Below are positions 8,105-17,729 of a stretch of 64,000 nucleotides of DNA, piece by piece. A program made the translations under genes and the position numbers. Position 1 is the first letter of the stretch, and every line of letters starts with the position of its first letter. The stretch covers positions 62,001 through 126,000 of the forward strand of contig NZ_JAQTHV010000002.1 in NCBI RefSeq assembly GCF_029433295.1, in the 5' to 3' direction. The notes beneath the pieces were generated by a model, which was not told where the DNA came from, made no database searches, and saw nothing but the letters and a program-made list of their open reading frames with translations. Source of the stretch: Bifidobacterium sp. ESL0784 (GTDB taxonomy: Bacteria; Actinomycetota; Actinomycetes; Actinomycetales; Bifidobacteriaceae).

Positions 8105-11100
8105 CTAGAGAGCGATCACGCGATCGGCAATCTGCATCGTGGAAGCACGATGGGAAACCAATACGATGGAGACGGGACGCTCGTTGGCCAGCGTGTTGAT
8201 GGAATGAAGGATCACGGACTCGTTCAAGGCGTCGACACGGCTCGTAGGCTCGTCGAAAAGCACCAGAGATGCGCCGGTCAGGAAAATCCTGGCAAGGCTG
8301 ATGCGCTGGCGTTCACCTTCGGAAAGTCTGGAGCCGAGCTCGCCCACCTGGGTGTTCAGGCCATCCGGCAATGCTTCGATAACCGTGTCGATCGAGGCGC
8401 GTTGAAGTGCCTGATGCATGTCGGAATCCTTGGCATGCGGGTCGGCGACCAGAAGATTGTCACGAATAGTACCATCGAACAAGTAGGTTTCCTGGTCCAT
8501 CATCGTCTCGACGCGGCGGCGGTAATGCGCTTCGACCTTCGGCAATGGTTCGCCGGAGAAATCGACGGAGCCGACCTGGGGGTCCCAATAGCGCATCATC
8601 AATTTCAGAATCGTGGATTTGCCGTGTCCCGATGGCCCTTGCACGCCGAGTATTCCTGAATGCAATGTCGTGAAGTTGAAGTCCTTCAACACCAATGCAG
8701 AAGCGGGAATCGAAGTGGAGCCGGCCGAAGAAAGCGGATAGCCGAAAGTGACATTCTTAAGCGAGACGGTTTCGAATTTCGGCTTGTCCGTTCCGGTCTC
8801 ACGCACTGCAGGCTCCTCGTCGAACAAGGCAAACATGCGTCTTGCGGCGGCCAACGGCTGGTTAAGGTTACTGGGCAGCTCGCTTAAGGCAAGGGCGGGT
8901 CCGAACGAACTGAAAATGAGCATCACCGCAACCACACACATGGCCATCGAAACGGGATCGGCCTGGACAATGCCGAACATGATCCTGACCGCTATGAACG
9001 TGGCGACTACGACCGACACCGCGCCAAGCCCAGAAAACACGCCATCCTTGCGACTTAGCCTGCTTTCAAAAAGCCAGAGGTTCTTGTCTTCGGCGATGAT
9101 GTCGGTCAGGCGTCGACGGCCTTGGTTGAATCTGATAATCTCGTCCATGCCGTGCATGTCGTCAATAAGCCTGTCACCGAGTTTGGCTGAATCATGCCGA
9201 ATTCTTGCGCCTATTCCACGCACGTTGCCTTCGTAAAAACGAGGCAAAATGACGCCCACAAAAAGATGGGCTACAATCAGCAGCAGCGCGAACCAAGGAT
9301 CGAGTGTGAACAGCACGACCGCAAACACCACCGAAGTGGTCAGTGCGATGACCACCGGCGAAATCGCATGGGCGAAGAACGTCTCGAGCAGCTCAACGTC
9401 GGAAGTCACCAATGTGGTCAAGTCGCCTTTGCCCCGCCCGGCCAGTTTTGCCGGGGCAAGACGGCGAAGCGCCTGAAAAGCCTTCGACCGGAAGAGCGCG
9501 ACCACGCGGAAACTCATCTCATGGTTCATGTATTCCTCGGCATAATACATGAAGCTTTTGAGTATTGCACACACCGCCACGGCGACAAGAGCCGAAGCCA
9601 CATTCACACCCCAGACGGGATGGCCGAATACCGCCATCAGCGCCAATACGCCGAAAACAGGCATGAAGGTTTCGGCGAGACGCTCGATGGTCCCGCACAG
9701 GCAGGCGCCGACGATGAACGGGGTCAGACGCCCGATGCATCCCAGCAGCCTCAGCGTCAGACGGAACGTTCCCATTTGATTGTTCGCGTTGTGCGGACGA
9801 TTGGCGACATCGAGTATCGCTTCGGTTTCATCGCGCCGTGCTTCAGGCTCGTCCGAATGCGTCCCGCTGGTATGCTGGCTACCCGACGTCGATGAAACAG
9901 GATTATGCAGACCGGAGGAGGCGAGCCCGGGTTTCTTCGGCGAAGTCTGTTGAGCTGCGGATTTGGGACGTTTCGCGGAATCGACCACGGCTTTCGTCGA
10001 AGAGATGCGGGATCGAAGCGCTTCCGTTTTCGCCGAATGGCCGGCGGCGGCCTCAGCGGCCGGCAAATGATGCCCCTGCTTCGCTTCCATTCCGGCTTGA
10101 TCCGGATCTCGATGTTCAGCTCGATTGCCGAAATCGTCAAAATCGTCCTGCCCCTGATAATCAAGCAAGGCGAAATCGAACGGCTTGCGCGCTCTTGGTT
10201 TCGGGGATTTCGGCCTGGCATAGGCACTCCCCCAGCTGTTGCGATGCGAGACATGCTCGATTGATGCCTGAGTTTCGAACATGGTGGCGTAACGGCCTTC
10301 AAGCTCCATAAGCTCGTCGTGAGTACCGCTTTCCACCACGCGGCCGCCGTCGAGAACCACGATATTGCTGGCATCCATTGCCTGTGTGAGACGATGGGTG
10401 ATGACGATGACCGTACGGGTTCTGGCCAGGTCACGGACCGCCACATCGATCAGGGCCTCACTTTCGGCGTCGACGCTGCTCGTGGCTTCGTCGAAGACGT
10501 AAATCGGGCTGTCGCGCAGCAATGCCCTGGCAATGGCGAGACGCTGACGCTGCCCGCCCGAAAGATTGCCGGCATCTGGCTCGATACGCATGTCGAGACG
10601 CTGGGGCTGCGAATAAACGAAATCATCGATATGGGCGCCTTCGAGGGCGAGCCACATCTCGTTGGCCGTGGCATCGGGCTTGGCCATCAACAGGTTCTCG
10701 CGCAAGGAACCGGTAAAGAGATGGCTTCGGGAATCCACCAGTGTGACCGCATCGCACAACGAGCGGTTTTTGAGACTGTGCAGTTCGCAGCTGCCCACGC
10801 TTCCCAACACGCGATAACCCAGGCGAATGGATCCTTGGTAATCGTTGCGGGTACCGGCGATCAACGCGCCAACGGTGGATTTGCCCGAACCGCTCACACC
10901 GACGATGGCCGTGAAACCGTTCGCACGGGCGGTGAAGCTGACGCCGTCCAAGGCTTTGTGGCCGTTCGAATCGCTATCGTATCCATCGCCAGCCGCATGC
11001 TGCGCAGCGGTGCCGTTCTTCGAAGAAGCGCCATTGTCGGACACCTCCGCATCAACCGCGGGCTCGATGGGCTCGTAGGTGTAATCGACATTGCGGAAGG

Positions 11101-12163
11101 TGACAGAGCAATCCTCCACCCCTTGGGGCAACGCCGCCTGCCCATCCCCGGTCACCGGCGCATCCAGCATCCCATAGATGCGTTTGATCGCCGCCAAGCC
11201 GTTCATGGCCGTATCGGAACAGGAGGCAAGCCGGCGCAGCGGAACGAAGAAGCTCATCGAAAGCAGGATGGCCACCAACGCTGCGGGAAGTTTCAGATGC
11301 CCGCTCGCCACCTGCCAGACGACGATGGCAATGCCGCCGGCCGTTGCACCATAGGAGAGTAAATCCAAAGCAAGGCGTGAACGAAGTTCAAGGTGAAGGA
11401 CCTTCATCGAGGTCTTTCGGAAATCCTCCGATTTCTGGTCCATGCGAAGCGCTGCGGCCTCGTCGGCGTCAAAGGTCTTCAACGTTTCGAGCCCTTGGAC
11501 ATTGTCGAGGAACGTGGCGCCCATATCGGTGTACGAGTCCCAATATTTGCCGAAAGTGCGGGAGGTCGCCACCGACACCCACCACACGATGCCGATGAGG
11601 ATCGGCACACACACCAGAAGCAGGACCGCCGTCGGGGCGTTCAGTGGCAGAATCGCAACGAAAAGCGTCAGCGGGGCAAGGACGGCAAAAATAAGCTGCG
11701 GCAGGTAGGTCTCAAAGAAACTCTGTATATGGTCGACACCTTCACCCAGCGATTGCACGACATCCGCGGTTTTCACATGCTCGGAATACGTAGGTCCCAA
11801 ATCAAGCATCTTGTCATACAAGCGTTCGCGCAACGCGATCTTGACCCGTTCCGAGGCTTCGGTACCAAAGAAATGCGAGGCCCGGACGGCCAGATATTTG
11901 ATAATCGCCACCACAACCAAGGCAAAGACAAAGGCCGAGTAGCCTTGCGGCACCGCTTGGAAGTCCTTCAACAGCTTCTTGATGATCGATGGCTTGACGT
12001 TGTCGTTGGCAGCGGTAAGCACCGGGAAAAGATTGCCGAGAAGTCCCACGGCGATGAACGCGAATCCGATATCCGCCAGCAGAGAGACCCAAAGACTCAG
12101 CACTTTCGCGGCAACAAACGCGCCACTGCGGGGAACGAGGGTGAAGAGCCGACGATCGAACAT
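8105..12163 (-). CDS. Double ABC exporter in one chain (CydDC-like)
   Basis: This 1352-residue protein contains two complete half-transporters in tandem (membrane domain-ATPase-membrane domain-ATPase). The first ATPase has Walker A GVSGSGKS, signature LSGGQRQR and Walker B VFDEATSSVDAESE. The second has GPSGHGKS, a divergent signature LSEGERQR and LFDEPTSRVDALNE. A long hydrophilic linker rich in Ser, Lys and Ala separates the halves, and the first ATPase has an extra acidic insert before Walker A. The start at 12163 follows GGAAAGGTG; the longer frame is not supported. The layout recalls CydD-CydC, the cysteine/glutathione exporter, but no cytochrome bd genes are nearby, so a general exporter for a small thiol, peptide or drug is equally possible. 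Confidence 0.82.
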   Translation of the reverse strand: MFDRRLFTLVPRSGAFVAAKVLSLWVSLLADIGFAFIAVGLLGNLFPVLTAANDNVKPSIIKKLLKDFQAVPQGYSAFVFALVVVAIIKYLAVRASHFFGTEASERVKIALRERLYDKMLDLGPTYSEHVKTADVVQSLGEGVDHIQSFFETYLPQLIFAVLAPLTLFVAILPLNAPTAVLLLVCVPILIGIVWWVSVATSRTFGKYWDSYTDMGATFLDNVQGLETLKTFDADEAAALRMDQKSEDFRKTSMKVLHLELRSRLALDLLSYGATAGGIAIVVWQVASGHLKLPAALVAILLSMSFFVPLRRLASCSDTAMNGLAAIKRIYGMLDAPVTGDGQAALPQGVEDCSVTFRNVDYTYEPIEPAVDAEVSDNGASSKNGTAAQHAAGDGYDSDSNGHKALDGVSFTARANGFTAIVGVSGSGKSTVGALIAGTRNDYQGSIRLGYRVLGSVGSCELHSLKNRSLCDAVTLVDSRSHLFTGSLRENLLMAKPDATANEMWLALEGAHIDDFVYSQPQRLDMRIEPDAGNLSGGQRQRLAIARALLRDSPIYVFDEATSSVDAESEALIDVAVRDLARTRTVIVITHRLTQAMDASNIVVLDGGRVVESGTHDELMELEGRYATMFETQASIEHVSHRNSWGSAYARPKSPKPRARKPFDFALLDYQGQDDFDDFGNRAEHRDPDQAGMEAKQGHHLPAAEAAAGHSAKTEALRSRISSTKAVVDSAKRPKSAAQQTSPKKPGLASSGLHNPVSSTSGSQHTSGTHSDEPEARRDETEAILDVANRPHNANNQMGTFRLTLRLLGCIGRLTPFIVGACLCGTIERLAETFMPVFGVLALMAVFGHPVWGVNVASALVAVAVCAILKSFMYYAEEYMNHEMSFRVVALFRSKAFQALRRLAPAKLAGRGKGDLTTLVTSDVELLETFFAHAISPVVIALTTSVVFAVVLFTLDPWFALLLIVAHLFVGVILPRFYEGNVRGIGARIRHDSAKLGDRLIDDMHGMDEIIRFNQGRRRLTDIIAEDKNLWLFESRLSRKDGVFSGLGAVSVVVATFIAVRIMFGIVQADPVSMAMCVVAVMLIFSSFGPALALSELPSNLNQPLAAARRMFALFDEEPAVRETGTDKPKFETVSLKNVTFGYPLSSAGSTSIPASALVLKDFNFTTLHSGILGVQGPSGHGKSTILKLMMRYWDPQVGSVDFSGEPLPKVEAHYRRRVETMMDQETYLFDGTIRDNLLVADPHAKDSDMHQALQRASIDTVIEALPDGLNTQVGELGSRLSEGERQRISLARIFLTGASLVLFDEPTSRVDALNESVILHSINTLANERPVSIVLVSHRASTMQIADRVIAL

Positions 12164-12377
12164 AAAAGCACCTTTCCAGCGGCAATCCATGGTATCCGCA
12201 TCCATATCAAAGGAAGAATGGTGCATCCCACGGGAATGCCTATTACACAATACTGTAGGCCGAATACGATGCTGTCCCGAAGCGAAATTCATTACAAAAG
12301 CACTAAATTTATAGGATTTGCGGCACTATGGAGAGCGCCGCGCCTCATCAATATGAACCGAATATCCATTAAAGCGT

Positions 12378-13454
12378 TTACGGGCGTGTTGTCTGCCGCA
12401 CGATGATTTCGGACTTGACCTTCAGCAGCTCCGGGGTCGTAATCGTCCCATTGATTCTACCGATGATTCGTTTTACCGCAGCCGGAGCGGTCCAATCGAG
12501 ACAAGAGTCCATACTGGTCAACGGCGTATGCAGATATGCGGATTCCTCCATGTTATCGAAACCGATGACCTGCACTTGCCCGGGAACCCTGATGCCCTTG
12601 GCCGCCAGCGCCGAAAGCGCCCCGAAGGCCAGTTGATCGTTCAACGCGATGACACCGTCGAACGGCACCCCGGCGTCAATCAACCGACGCATGGCACGGC
12701 CGCCTGCACCGATGGTCCAGTCCCCGGCAGTAACCCCGACAAGCGCCGGGTCAAGCTGACGATGATGCCGGTTGCATTCCTCGACGATTCCCCTCAAACG
12801 CAACTGGGCATTGCCTTCCGTGGCATTGCGCAGTTTTCCCAGGTTCAACGGTTCGCGTGCCCCGACAACCGCGAGCCGCGAACTTCCGTGTTCCAACATG
12901 TATTTGGTCGCCGTCTGCGCGGCGTCAATATCGTCGACGGTCACATGATCCGCACGCCGCCAAGTGGTGCGCGAACCGACGACCACGAGCGGATAATCGA
13001 CATCAAAATCTTCGGGAGAGATATCTTCAAGCTCGCTCATGGAGAGAATGATCCCGTCGGAAACCGTGGGATTGAAGGAACGCAACACGTCTCGGGCGCA
13101 TTTTGCCGAACCTTGCGCGTATGTGGTGACATAAACCGAATAACCACATTTATGGGCCTCGTCGATCACGCAATTGGCCAATTGCGCAAGATACGGCGGG
13201 GTCAGCGACGGCACCGCAAGGGTGATGAATCCGGTGAGCCCACGGTTGAGATTGCGGGCGGCGACGTTAACCCTGTAGCCCAGGTCGTCGATGACGGCCT
13301 TGACCCTTTTCCTTGTCTCGTCGGTCATACGACCTGTGCCGTTGATGACGTTCGAAGCCGTTTTCAGCGATACCCCGGCAACCTCGGCGACACTGCGTAA
13401 AGTGACACGCCTATGCTTTTCGTTCATATCATTACGCACTCCGCTATACGACAT
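12378..13454 (-). CDS. LacI-family transcriptional repressor
   Basis: This 358-residue regulator has the classic N-terminal LacI helix-turn-helix (VTLRSVAEVAGVSLKTAS, then NVINGTG) and hinge, followed by a periplasmic-binding-protein-like sugar-sensing domain. The start at 13454 is preceded by AAAGGA. It lies between the ABC exporter and araA, on the same strand as both. Its proximity to araBA and the perfect palindrome upstream of araB make it a candidate controller of arabinose use, but the effector sugar cannot be read from sequence. The 3' flank (12293-12377) holds no clear terminator. Confidence 0.88.
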   Translation of the reverse strand: MSYSGVRNDMNEKHRRVTLRSVAEVAGVSLKTASNVINGTGRMTDETRKRVKAVIDDLGYRVNVAARNLNRGLTGFITLAVPSLTPPYLAQLANCVIDEAHKCGYSVYVTTYAQGSAKCARDVLRSFNPTVSDGIILSMSELEDISPEDFDVDYPLVVVGSRTTWRRADHVTVDDIDAAQTATKYMLEHGSSRLAVVGAREPLNLGKLRNATEGNAQLRLRGIVEECNRHHRQLDPALVGVTAGDWTIGAGGRAMRRLIDAGVPFDGVIALNDQLAFGALSALAAKGIRVPGQVQVIGFDNMEESAYLHTPLTSMDSCLDWTAPAAVKRIIGRINGTITTPELLKVKSEIIVRQTTRP

Positions 13455-13671
13455 TGCACGAATCCTTTATTTCGCTTCAATCTACCATCATTCCTCTCGC
13501 CTTGTTATCAATATCCCATTTCGTTCAATAATATAGGCGTTTTTATTTGATTTGACCACACTGCTTTCATTCCTTCCGAACCGCTCTGCTTCGTTTTCGA
13601 CATTGCGTGCATGGCCGCGATAGAGGAACAGGACTTCGCCATTGCCATGCCGAGGAACGTTCAACAACAAA
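13455..13671. other. Gap upstream of the LacI gene
   Basis: The gap between the LacI gene and araA is 329 bp in all. This part carries the LacI ribosome binding site (about 13461-13466) and presumably its promoter. I see no operator palindrome, RNA gene or convincing small gene. An 84-codon minus-strand frame at 13488-13742 runs through the araA terminator and is not credible. Confidence 0.5.
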
Positions 13672-13706
13672 TTGGGCACCCCATGGAAATTCCATGAAGT
13701 GCCCAA
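13672..13706 (-). terminator. Stem-loop terminator of the araBA transcript
   Basis: An outer 8-bp stem (13672-13679 with 13699-13706) encloses a second 6-bp stem, 78 bp past the araA stop. On the minus strand it is followed by TTTGTTGTTG, a moderately U-rich tail. Confidence 0.65.
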
Positions 13707-13783
13707 CTGACATGCCGGGTTCCGTTCGCCGATCAGCGACAACTCAGCTGCTGCGCCCTGTCATCTCGAACCGGCAGCAGCCT

Positions 13784-15304
13784 TCAGCAGCGGTTGTCGA
13801 GGCGATGATACATCTCGGAAATCTCGAGGTCGCGCTCGAATTCGCGCGGCGTCGTGTTCTCGTCGATGGTCGCCAGTTCGACGCCGGCGATGCGGGCAAA
13901 GTCCTCCCAGCCCTCACGGCCAAAGGAAGTGGTCATGCAGGTGTGGTGCGAGCCGCCGGCGCGCAGCCAGCATTCAGCTGCGGTCTTGAGGCTCGGGCGC
14001 GGCTTCCAGAGGCCGCGAGCGCACGGCAGCGCTTTCAAGGAGCCTTCAGGCTCGACCACGTCAACCACGTCCATCAGCAGGCGGAAGCGCTCGCGCATGT
14101 CGGCCATGGAGATGACCGTTGCGGCCTTGTGCGGGGCGACGGTGAAGACCAAGCGCACCGGATCGGACTTGTTGCCGATGCCGAGCGGATGGATCTCGAG
14201 CCTCGGCTTGGCGATGGTGCCGACCGACGGCGAAACCTCGAGCATGTGCGAACCCATGTCCATCTCGTGGCCCGGCACGAAGTTGTAGGAGTAGTCCTCC
14301 ATGAGGCTCGAGCCGCCCTCAAGTCCGTAACCCATCACGCTGGCGATGCGCACAAGCACCGAGGTCTTCCAGTCACCTTCGGCGGAGAAGCCGTAGCCGT
14401 ATTCGCTGGGCAGACGCTGGGCACCGACGCCGGGCAGCTGCGGCAGGGTGCCGAGATCCTCGAAGTTGTCGACCGCGGCAGTCGCGCCGTTGTCCTTCAT
14501 CATGTTGACCATCGCAGCCTCTTCCTTGGCAGCGATGAACAGCTCTTCGTAACGAGAATCCAAGAGCTCCGGGGCCACGTCGTACTTGGCCTTGTAGTCC
14601 TCGATGATGCCTTTGACCTGATTATCCTTGACCTTCTCGTAGTAACCGACCAGCTCATTGACGGCCCAGGTGTTGACCTGCGTGCCGAAGACTCGCTCGG
14701 CCTCGGTCTTGTCGCCTTCGGTGACGGCCACGTTACGCATGTTGTCGCCCCAGCGCATCACGCGCATGTTCTGCGACTCGTTCCAGCCAGCGCAGGCACG
14801 GACCCAAGTGGCGATCTTCTCGGCGACTTCGGGGTCGGTGTAGTGGCCGACGACGATCTTGCGCGGGATGCCGAGACGGGTGACGATGTAACCGAACTCG
14901 CGGTCGCCGTGGGCGGACTGGTTCAGGTTCATGAAGTCCATGTCGATGGTGTCCCACGGAATCTCCTTGTGGAACTGGGTGTTGAGCTGCAGCAGCGGCT
15001 TGGTGAGTACCTCAAGGCCGCGAATCCACATCTTGGCCGGCGAGAACGTATGCATCCAAGCGATGACGCCGATGCAGCTGGGGTCAGCGCTGGCTTCGGT
15101 CATGAATTGCTTCACTCCGTCCGAGGACTTCAGCGTGGGCTTCAGCACGAGCTTCACAGGAATCTTGCCGGTGGCGTTGAGCGCGTCGACGATCTTCGTA
15201 GATTGCTCGGCGACCTGACGCAGCGCTTCAGCACCATAGAGATCCTGCGAACCGACGCCGAACCATACGGCCTTGCCTTCAAATGGATTTTCGAATGTCA
15301 TCAT
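13784..15304 (-). CDS. araA: L-arabinose isomerase
   Basis: This protein of about 506 residues converts L-arabinose to L-ribulose, the first step of arabinose catabolism. The N-terminus (VWFGVGSQDLYG), WMHTFSPAKMW, the LNTQFHKEIPW block and the metal-binding region match AraA along the full length. Two consecutive ATG codons at 15304 and 15301 follow AAAGGAAG, so the start is uncertain by one residue. It lies 77 bp downstream of the kinase gene and is presumably co-transcribed with it. araD, encoding ribulose-5-phosphate 4-epimerase, often sits between the two in bifidobacteria but is absent here. Confidence 0.96.
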   Translation of the reverse strand: MMTFENPFEGKAVWFGVGSQDLYGAEALRQVAEQSTKIVDALNATGKIPVKLVLKPTLKSSDGVKQFMTEASADPSCIGVIAWMHTFSPAKMWIRGLEVLTKPLLQLNTQFHKEIPWDTIDMDFMNLNQSAHGDREFGYIVTRLGIPRKIVVGHYTDPEVAEKIATWVRACAGWNESQNMRVMRWGDNMRNVAVTEGDKTEAERVFGTQVNTWAVNELVGYYEKVKDNQVKGIIEDYKAKYDVAPELLDSRYEELFIAAKEEAAMVNMMKDNGATAAVDNFEDLGTLPQLPGVGAQRLPSEYGYGFSAEGDWKTSVLVRIASVMGYGLEGGSSLMEDYSYNFVPGHEMDMGSHMLEVSPSVGTIAKPRLEIHPLGIGNKSDPVRLVFTVAPHKAATVISMADMRERFRLLMDVVDVVEPEGSLKALPCARGLWKPRPSLKTAAECWLRAGGSHHTCMTTSFGREGWEDFARIAGVELATIDENTTPREFERDLEISEMYHRLDNRC

Positions 15305-15381
15305 TACTTCCTTTTGTTGTACTTCATTGTTGGGTTGATGGATTTTTCAGCCAAAGATTCTAGATTCGACCAAGTCGCAGT

Positions 15382-17016
15382 TCAGCTTTCTAGATCGATG
15401 GTCTCGATGGCAGCCTTCTCAATCGGCAGAGCCTTCGTGAACCGGGCGAAGAAGTCCTCGAAACCGGCGACGTCCTTCGGATCAGGCTCTTCGGTGGTCG
15501 ATTGCGCATCGGCGAAGACGCGCTGGTCAAGATACCGATCCAGCGGAGTGTCGTTGTGCCAAAGGTAATCAGCGAGCACGGCCATACCCCAGGCACCGCC
15601 TTCCGCCGCCGTCGACATCACCTTGATCGGAGTGTTGAACGCAGCAGCGAGAATCTTCTGAGCCACCTTCGGAGTGGTGAAGATGCCGCCGTGGCCGACC
15701 ATTGAGTCGACCTTGACATGTTCGTCCTTGGTCATCACGTCCATGCCGATCTTGACAGGTGAGAACGCGCCAAAAAGCTGGGCTCGCATGAAGTTTGCCA
15801 AGTTCATATGGCTTTCCGGGCCACGTGCGAAGACCGGACGGCCTTCCTCGAGCCCGGCCAGGAACTCGCCAGAGTAGAAGCAGTAATTAATCAGACCGCC
15901 CGCGTTGTCGTCAGCATCCTCGCCGATGGCCGCGCGGAACAACGTGCCGTATAGCGTGCCCGCATCAAGCGGTGTGCCGATGGCTTTGGCGAATTCGCTG
16001 AAGACCTTGATCCAGGCGTTCAAGTCGGAGGTGAAATTGTTGGCGTGGCTCATCCCGCACGGGTCTCCGGCAGGGGTCGAGACCAAGTCGACTTCCGGAT
16101 GCAGACGCTCGAGCGGATGGTCAAGCACGACCGAGGCGAAAATCGAGGTGCCGGCGGAAACGTTGCCGGTACCGACGCGCACGGAATTCGTCGCCACCAT
16201 GCCGGTGCCGGAATCTCCCTCCGGAGGCGCCAGCGGCGTACCGGGCTGCAAGATTCCGGTCGGATCGAGCAGCTTCGCACCTTCAGCAGTCAAGGTTCCC
16301 GCGTCACTTCCGGCGACCAGCGGGGTCGGCAGCAAATCCTCGATTTTCCAAGGTTGCACGGCAACTTCAGGCAGCGCCGAGAATTGTGCGAGCATACGCT
16401 TATTCCAACTGTGGGTTTCGGGGTCGATCGGGAACATGCCGGAGGCGTCGTCGATGCCCAGCACTTTTCTGCCGGTGAGCTTCCAGTGCACATAACCGGC
16501 GAGCGTGGTGAAGAACGCGACGGAGGGAACATGGTCTTCTTTGTTGAGGATGCACTGGTAGAGATGCGCGATCGACCAGCGCTCGGGAATGTTGTATTGG
16601 AAGAGTTCGGAAAGCTTTTCGTGCGCCTCGTGCGTGTTGGAATTGCGCCACGTACGGAACGGGACGAGCAGCTTGCCGCCTTTATCGAAGGCGAGGTAGC
16701 CGTGCATCATCGCGGAAAAGCCCATCGTGCCGATCTTGGTGAGTTTCTCGCCGTAAGCGTTCTCCACATCGTAGGCAAGCGCCGCATACGCCGCCTGCAG
16801 ACCGGACCACACCTCGTCAAGCGAGTAGGTCCACAGTCCGTTTTCAAGGTGGTTCTCCCAGCCGTGGTCGCCTGCGGCAATGGTCGAATAGGTGTCGTCA
16901 ATTAGCACGGCTTTGATGCGGGTCGACCCGAATTCGATACCCAGCGAGGTCTTCCCCGCACGTATCTTTTCCGCTATCGCCGCCACATGCTCCGTGGTGT
17001 CTTTTGCAACTGCCAT
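15382..17016 (-). CDS. araB: FGGY carbohydrate kinase, probable ribulokinase
   Basis: This 544-residue FGGY-family kinase has the N-terminal phosphate-binding segment IEFGSTRIKAVLIDD and the conserved DSGTGMVATNSV region. Position directly ahead of araA makes L-ribulokinase (ATP + L-ribulose to L-ribulose 5-phosphate) the likely role, although such proteins are also annotated as xylulokinases. The ATG at 17016 follows AAAGGAGC with a rather long spacer. A leader of about 150 bp separates it from a perfect operator palindrome at 17169-17186, which suggests repression by a LacI-family protein. Confidence 0.88.
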   Translation of the reverse strand: MAVAKDTTEHVAAIAEKIRAGKTSLGIEFGSTRIKAVLIDDTYSTIAAGDHGWENHLENGLWTYSLDEVWSGLQAAYAALAYDVENAYGEKLTKIGTMGFSAMMHGYLAFDKGGKLLVPFRTWRNSNTHEAHEKLSELFQYNIPERWSIAHLYQCILNKEDHVPSVAFFTTLAGYVHWKLTGRKVLGIDDASGMFPIDPETHSWNKRMLAQFSALPEVAVQPWKIEDLLPTPLVAGSDAGTLTAEGAKLLDPTGILQPGTPLAPPEGDSGTGMVATNSVRVGTGNVSAGTSIFASVVLDHPLERLHPEVDLVSTPAGDPCGMSHANNFTSDLNAWIKVFSEFAKAIGTPLDAGTLYGTLFRAAIGEDADDNAGGLINYCFYSGEFLAGLEEGRPVFARGPESHMNLANFMRAQLFGAFSPVKIGMDVMTKDEHVKVDSMVGHGGIFTTPKVAQKILAAAFNTPIKVMSTAAEGGAWGMAVLADYLWHNDTPLDRYLDQRVFADAQSTTEEPDPKDVAGFEDFFARFTKALPIEKAAIETIDLES

Positions 17017-17168
17017 CGTGATCCAGCTCCTTTACTGTCATAGCGTTGTTATGTTGGAGCGAAACCGGCCGGCACCACCGGCGAAGTCCGGACCTCACCG
17101 ATTACAACCAGCTATATTCCGCCAGTCTGTAAGCCTTACACCACCATTTTCCTAACTTGGTCCAAGGT

Positions 17169-17186
17169 AATGTGAGCGCTCACATT
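17169..17186 (-). promoter_or_regulatory. Perfect 18-bp LacI-family operator upstream of araB
   Basis: AATGTGAGC followed at once by its exact reverse complement GCTCACATT makes an 18-bp palindrome. The core TGTGAGCGCTCACA is the same as in the ideal lac operator. On the minus strand it follows a weak TTGCGT-16-CAAAAT promoter-like pair, so a bound repressor would block araBA transcription. From memory, bifidobacterial arabinose regulators (AraQ type) use sites of this kind. Confidence 0.8.
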
Positions 17187-17301
17187 TTGCTAAACACAAT
17201 TTTACACGCAACCGTTACCAAGCGTCACTTTCACGCACAATGCATCAACCCACAAGTCGGCATTGAAGCGATACACGGAGTCCCCACCTATTCAAAATCC
17301 A

Positions 17302-17371
17302 TGTGGACAACGCAAGCGAATACGGCTGAACTGTTGATAACTCGCGCACGACACGCCCGAGATGTGGACAA
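17302..17371. other. Cluster of DnaA-box-like 9-mers in an intergenic gap
   Basis: TGTGGACAA occurs at 17302-17310 and 17363-17371. It is the reverse complement of TTGTCCACA, the form favoured by high-GC actinobacterial DnaA. A third near-match, TGTTGATAA (17332-17340), lies between them. The rest of the 500-bp gap 17017-17517 holds the araB leader, the operator and, at 17383-17402, a small hairpin (5-bp stem, T5) on the plus strand with no obvious parent gene. I see no protein gene here. Confidence 0.4.
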
Positions 17372-17517
17372 CCCGTAGCATCCGACCACAGCGGTCGTTT
17401 TTGCCTCGATAAACGTTCCGAATTCACTAAGCTACCAAGAACACGATGAAAGCAATACACAAACTTACTTTTGTCTATATCGGGGTTGTACTTTTAGTCT
17501 AGTGAGGGCTTTACAAT

Positions 17518-17729
17518 ATGGTTCAAAGGAAATAGCTTATCAAAGCTTTACGCAAAGAAGCCAAAGCTCAGGGAATTCGCATGCGCCAACGGCAAGGAGG
17601 AAAACATGAGATTTTCTATCTGGACGATCTTATGATTCCGATACCTCGACACAACGAGCTAGAAAACCCACCGCTCAATTAATCGTCAAAGAAGCATCCG
17701 CCAAACTCGGAAAGGACTGGCTCAAATGA
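17518..17729 (+). pseudogene. hicA: Broken hicA mRNA-interferase toxin
   Basis: Translation from the ATG at 17518 gives MVQRK, then an in-frame TAG (17533-17535), then a HicA-like body: LIKALRKEAKAQGIRMR, GGKHEIFYLDDLMIPIPRHNE, with the catalytic His in GGKH. The frame then ends at TAA 17680. The expected HicA C-terminus, AQLIVKEASAKLGKDWLK, continues in another frame and stops at 17729. There is thus one nonsense codon and one frameshift. The last base triplet overlaps the start of the downstream antitoxin as ATGA, the normal hicAB layout. HicA cuts mRNA during translation; this copy should be inactive unless an internal ATG at codon 22 yields a fragment. Confidence 0.85.

Noticed and set aside
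13488..13742. 84-codon minus-strand frame between the LacI gene and araA
   Set aside because: It contains the araBA terminator hairpin and lacks family resemblance.
13607..15568. 653-codon plus-strand frame opposite araA
   Set aside because: It is antisense to araA and runs across the araA terminator; no recognisable domain.
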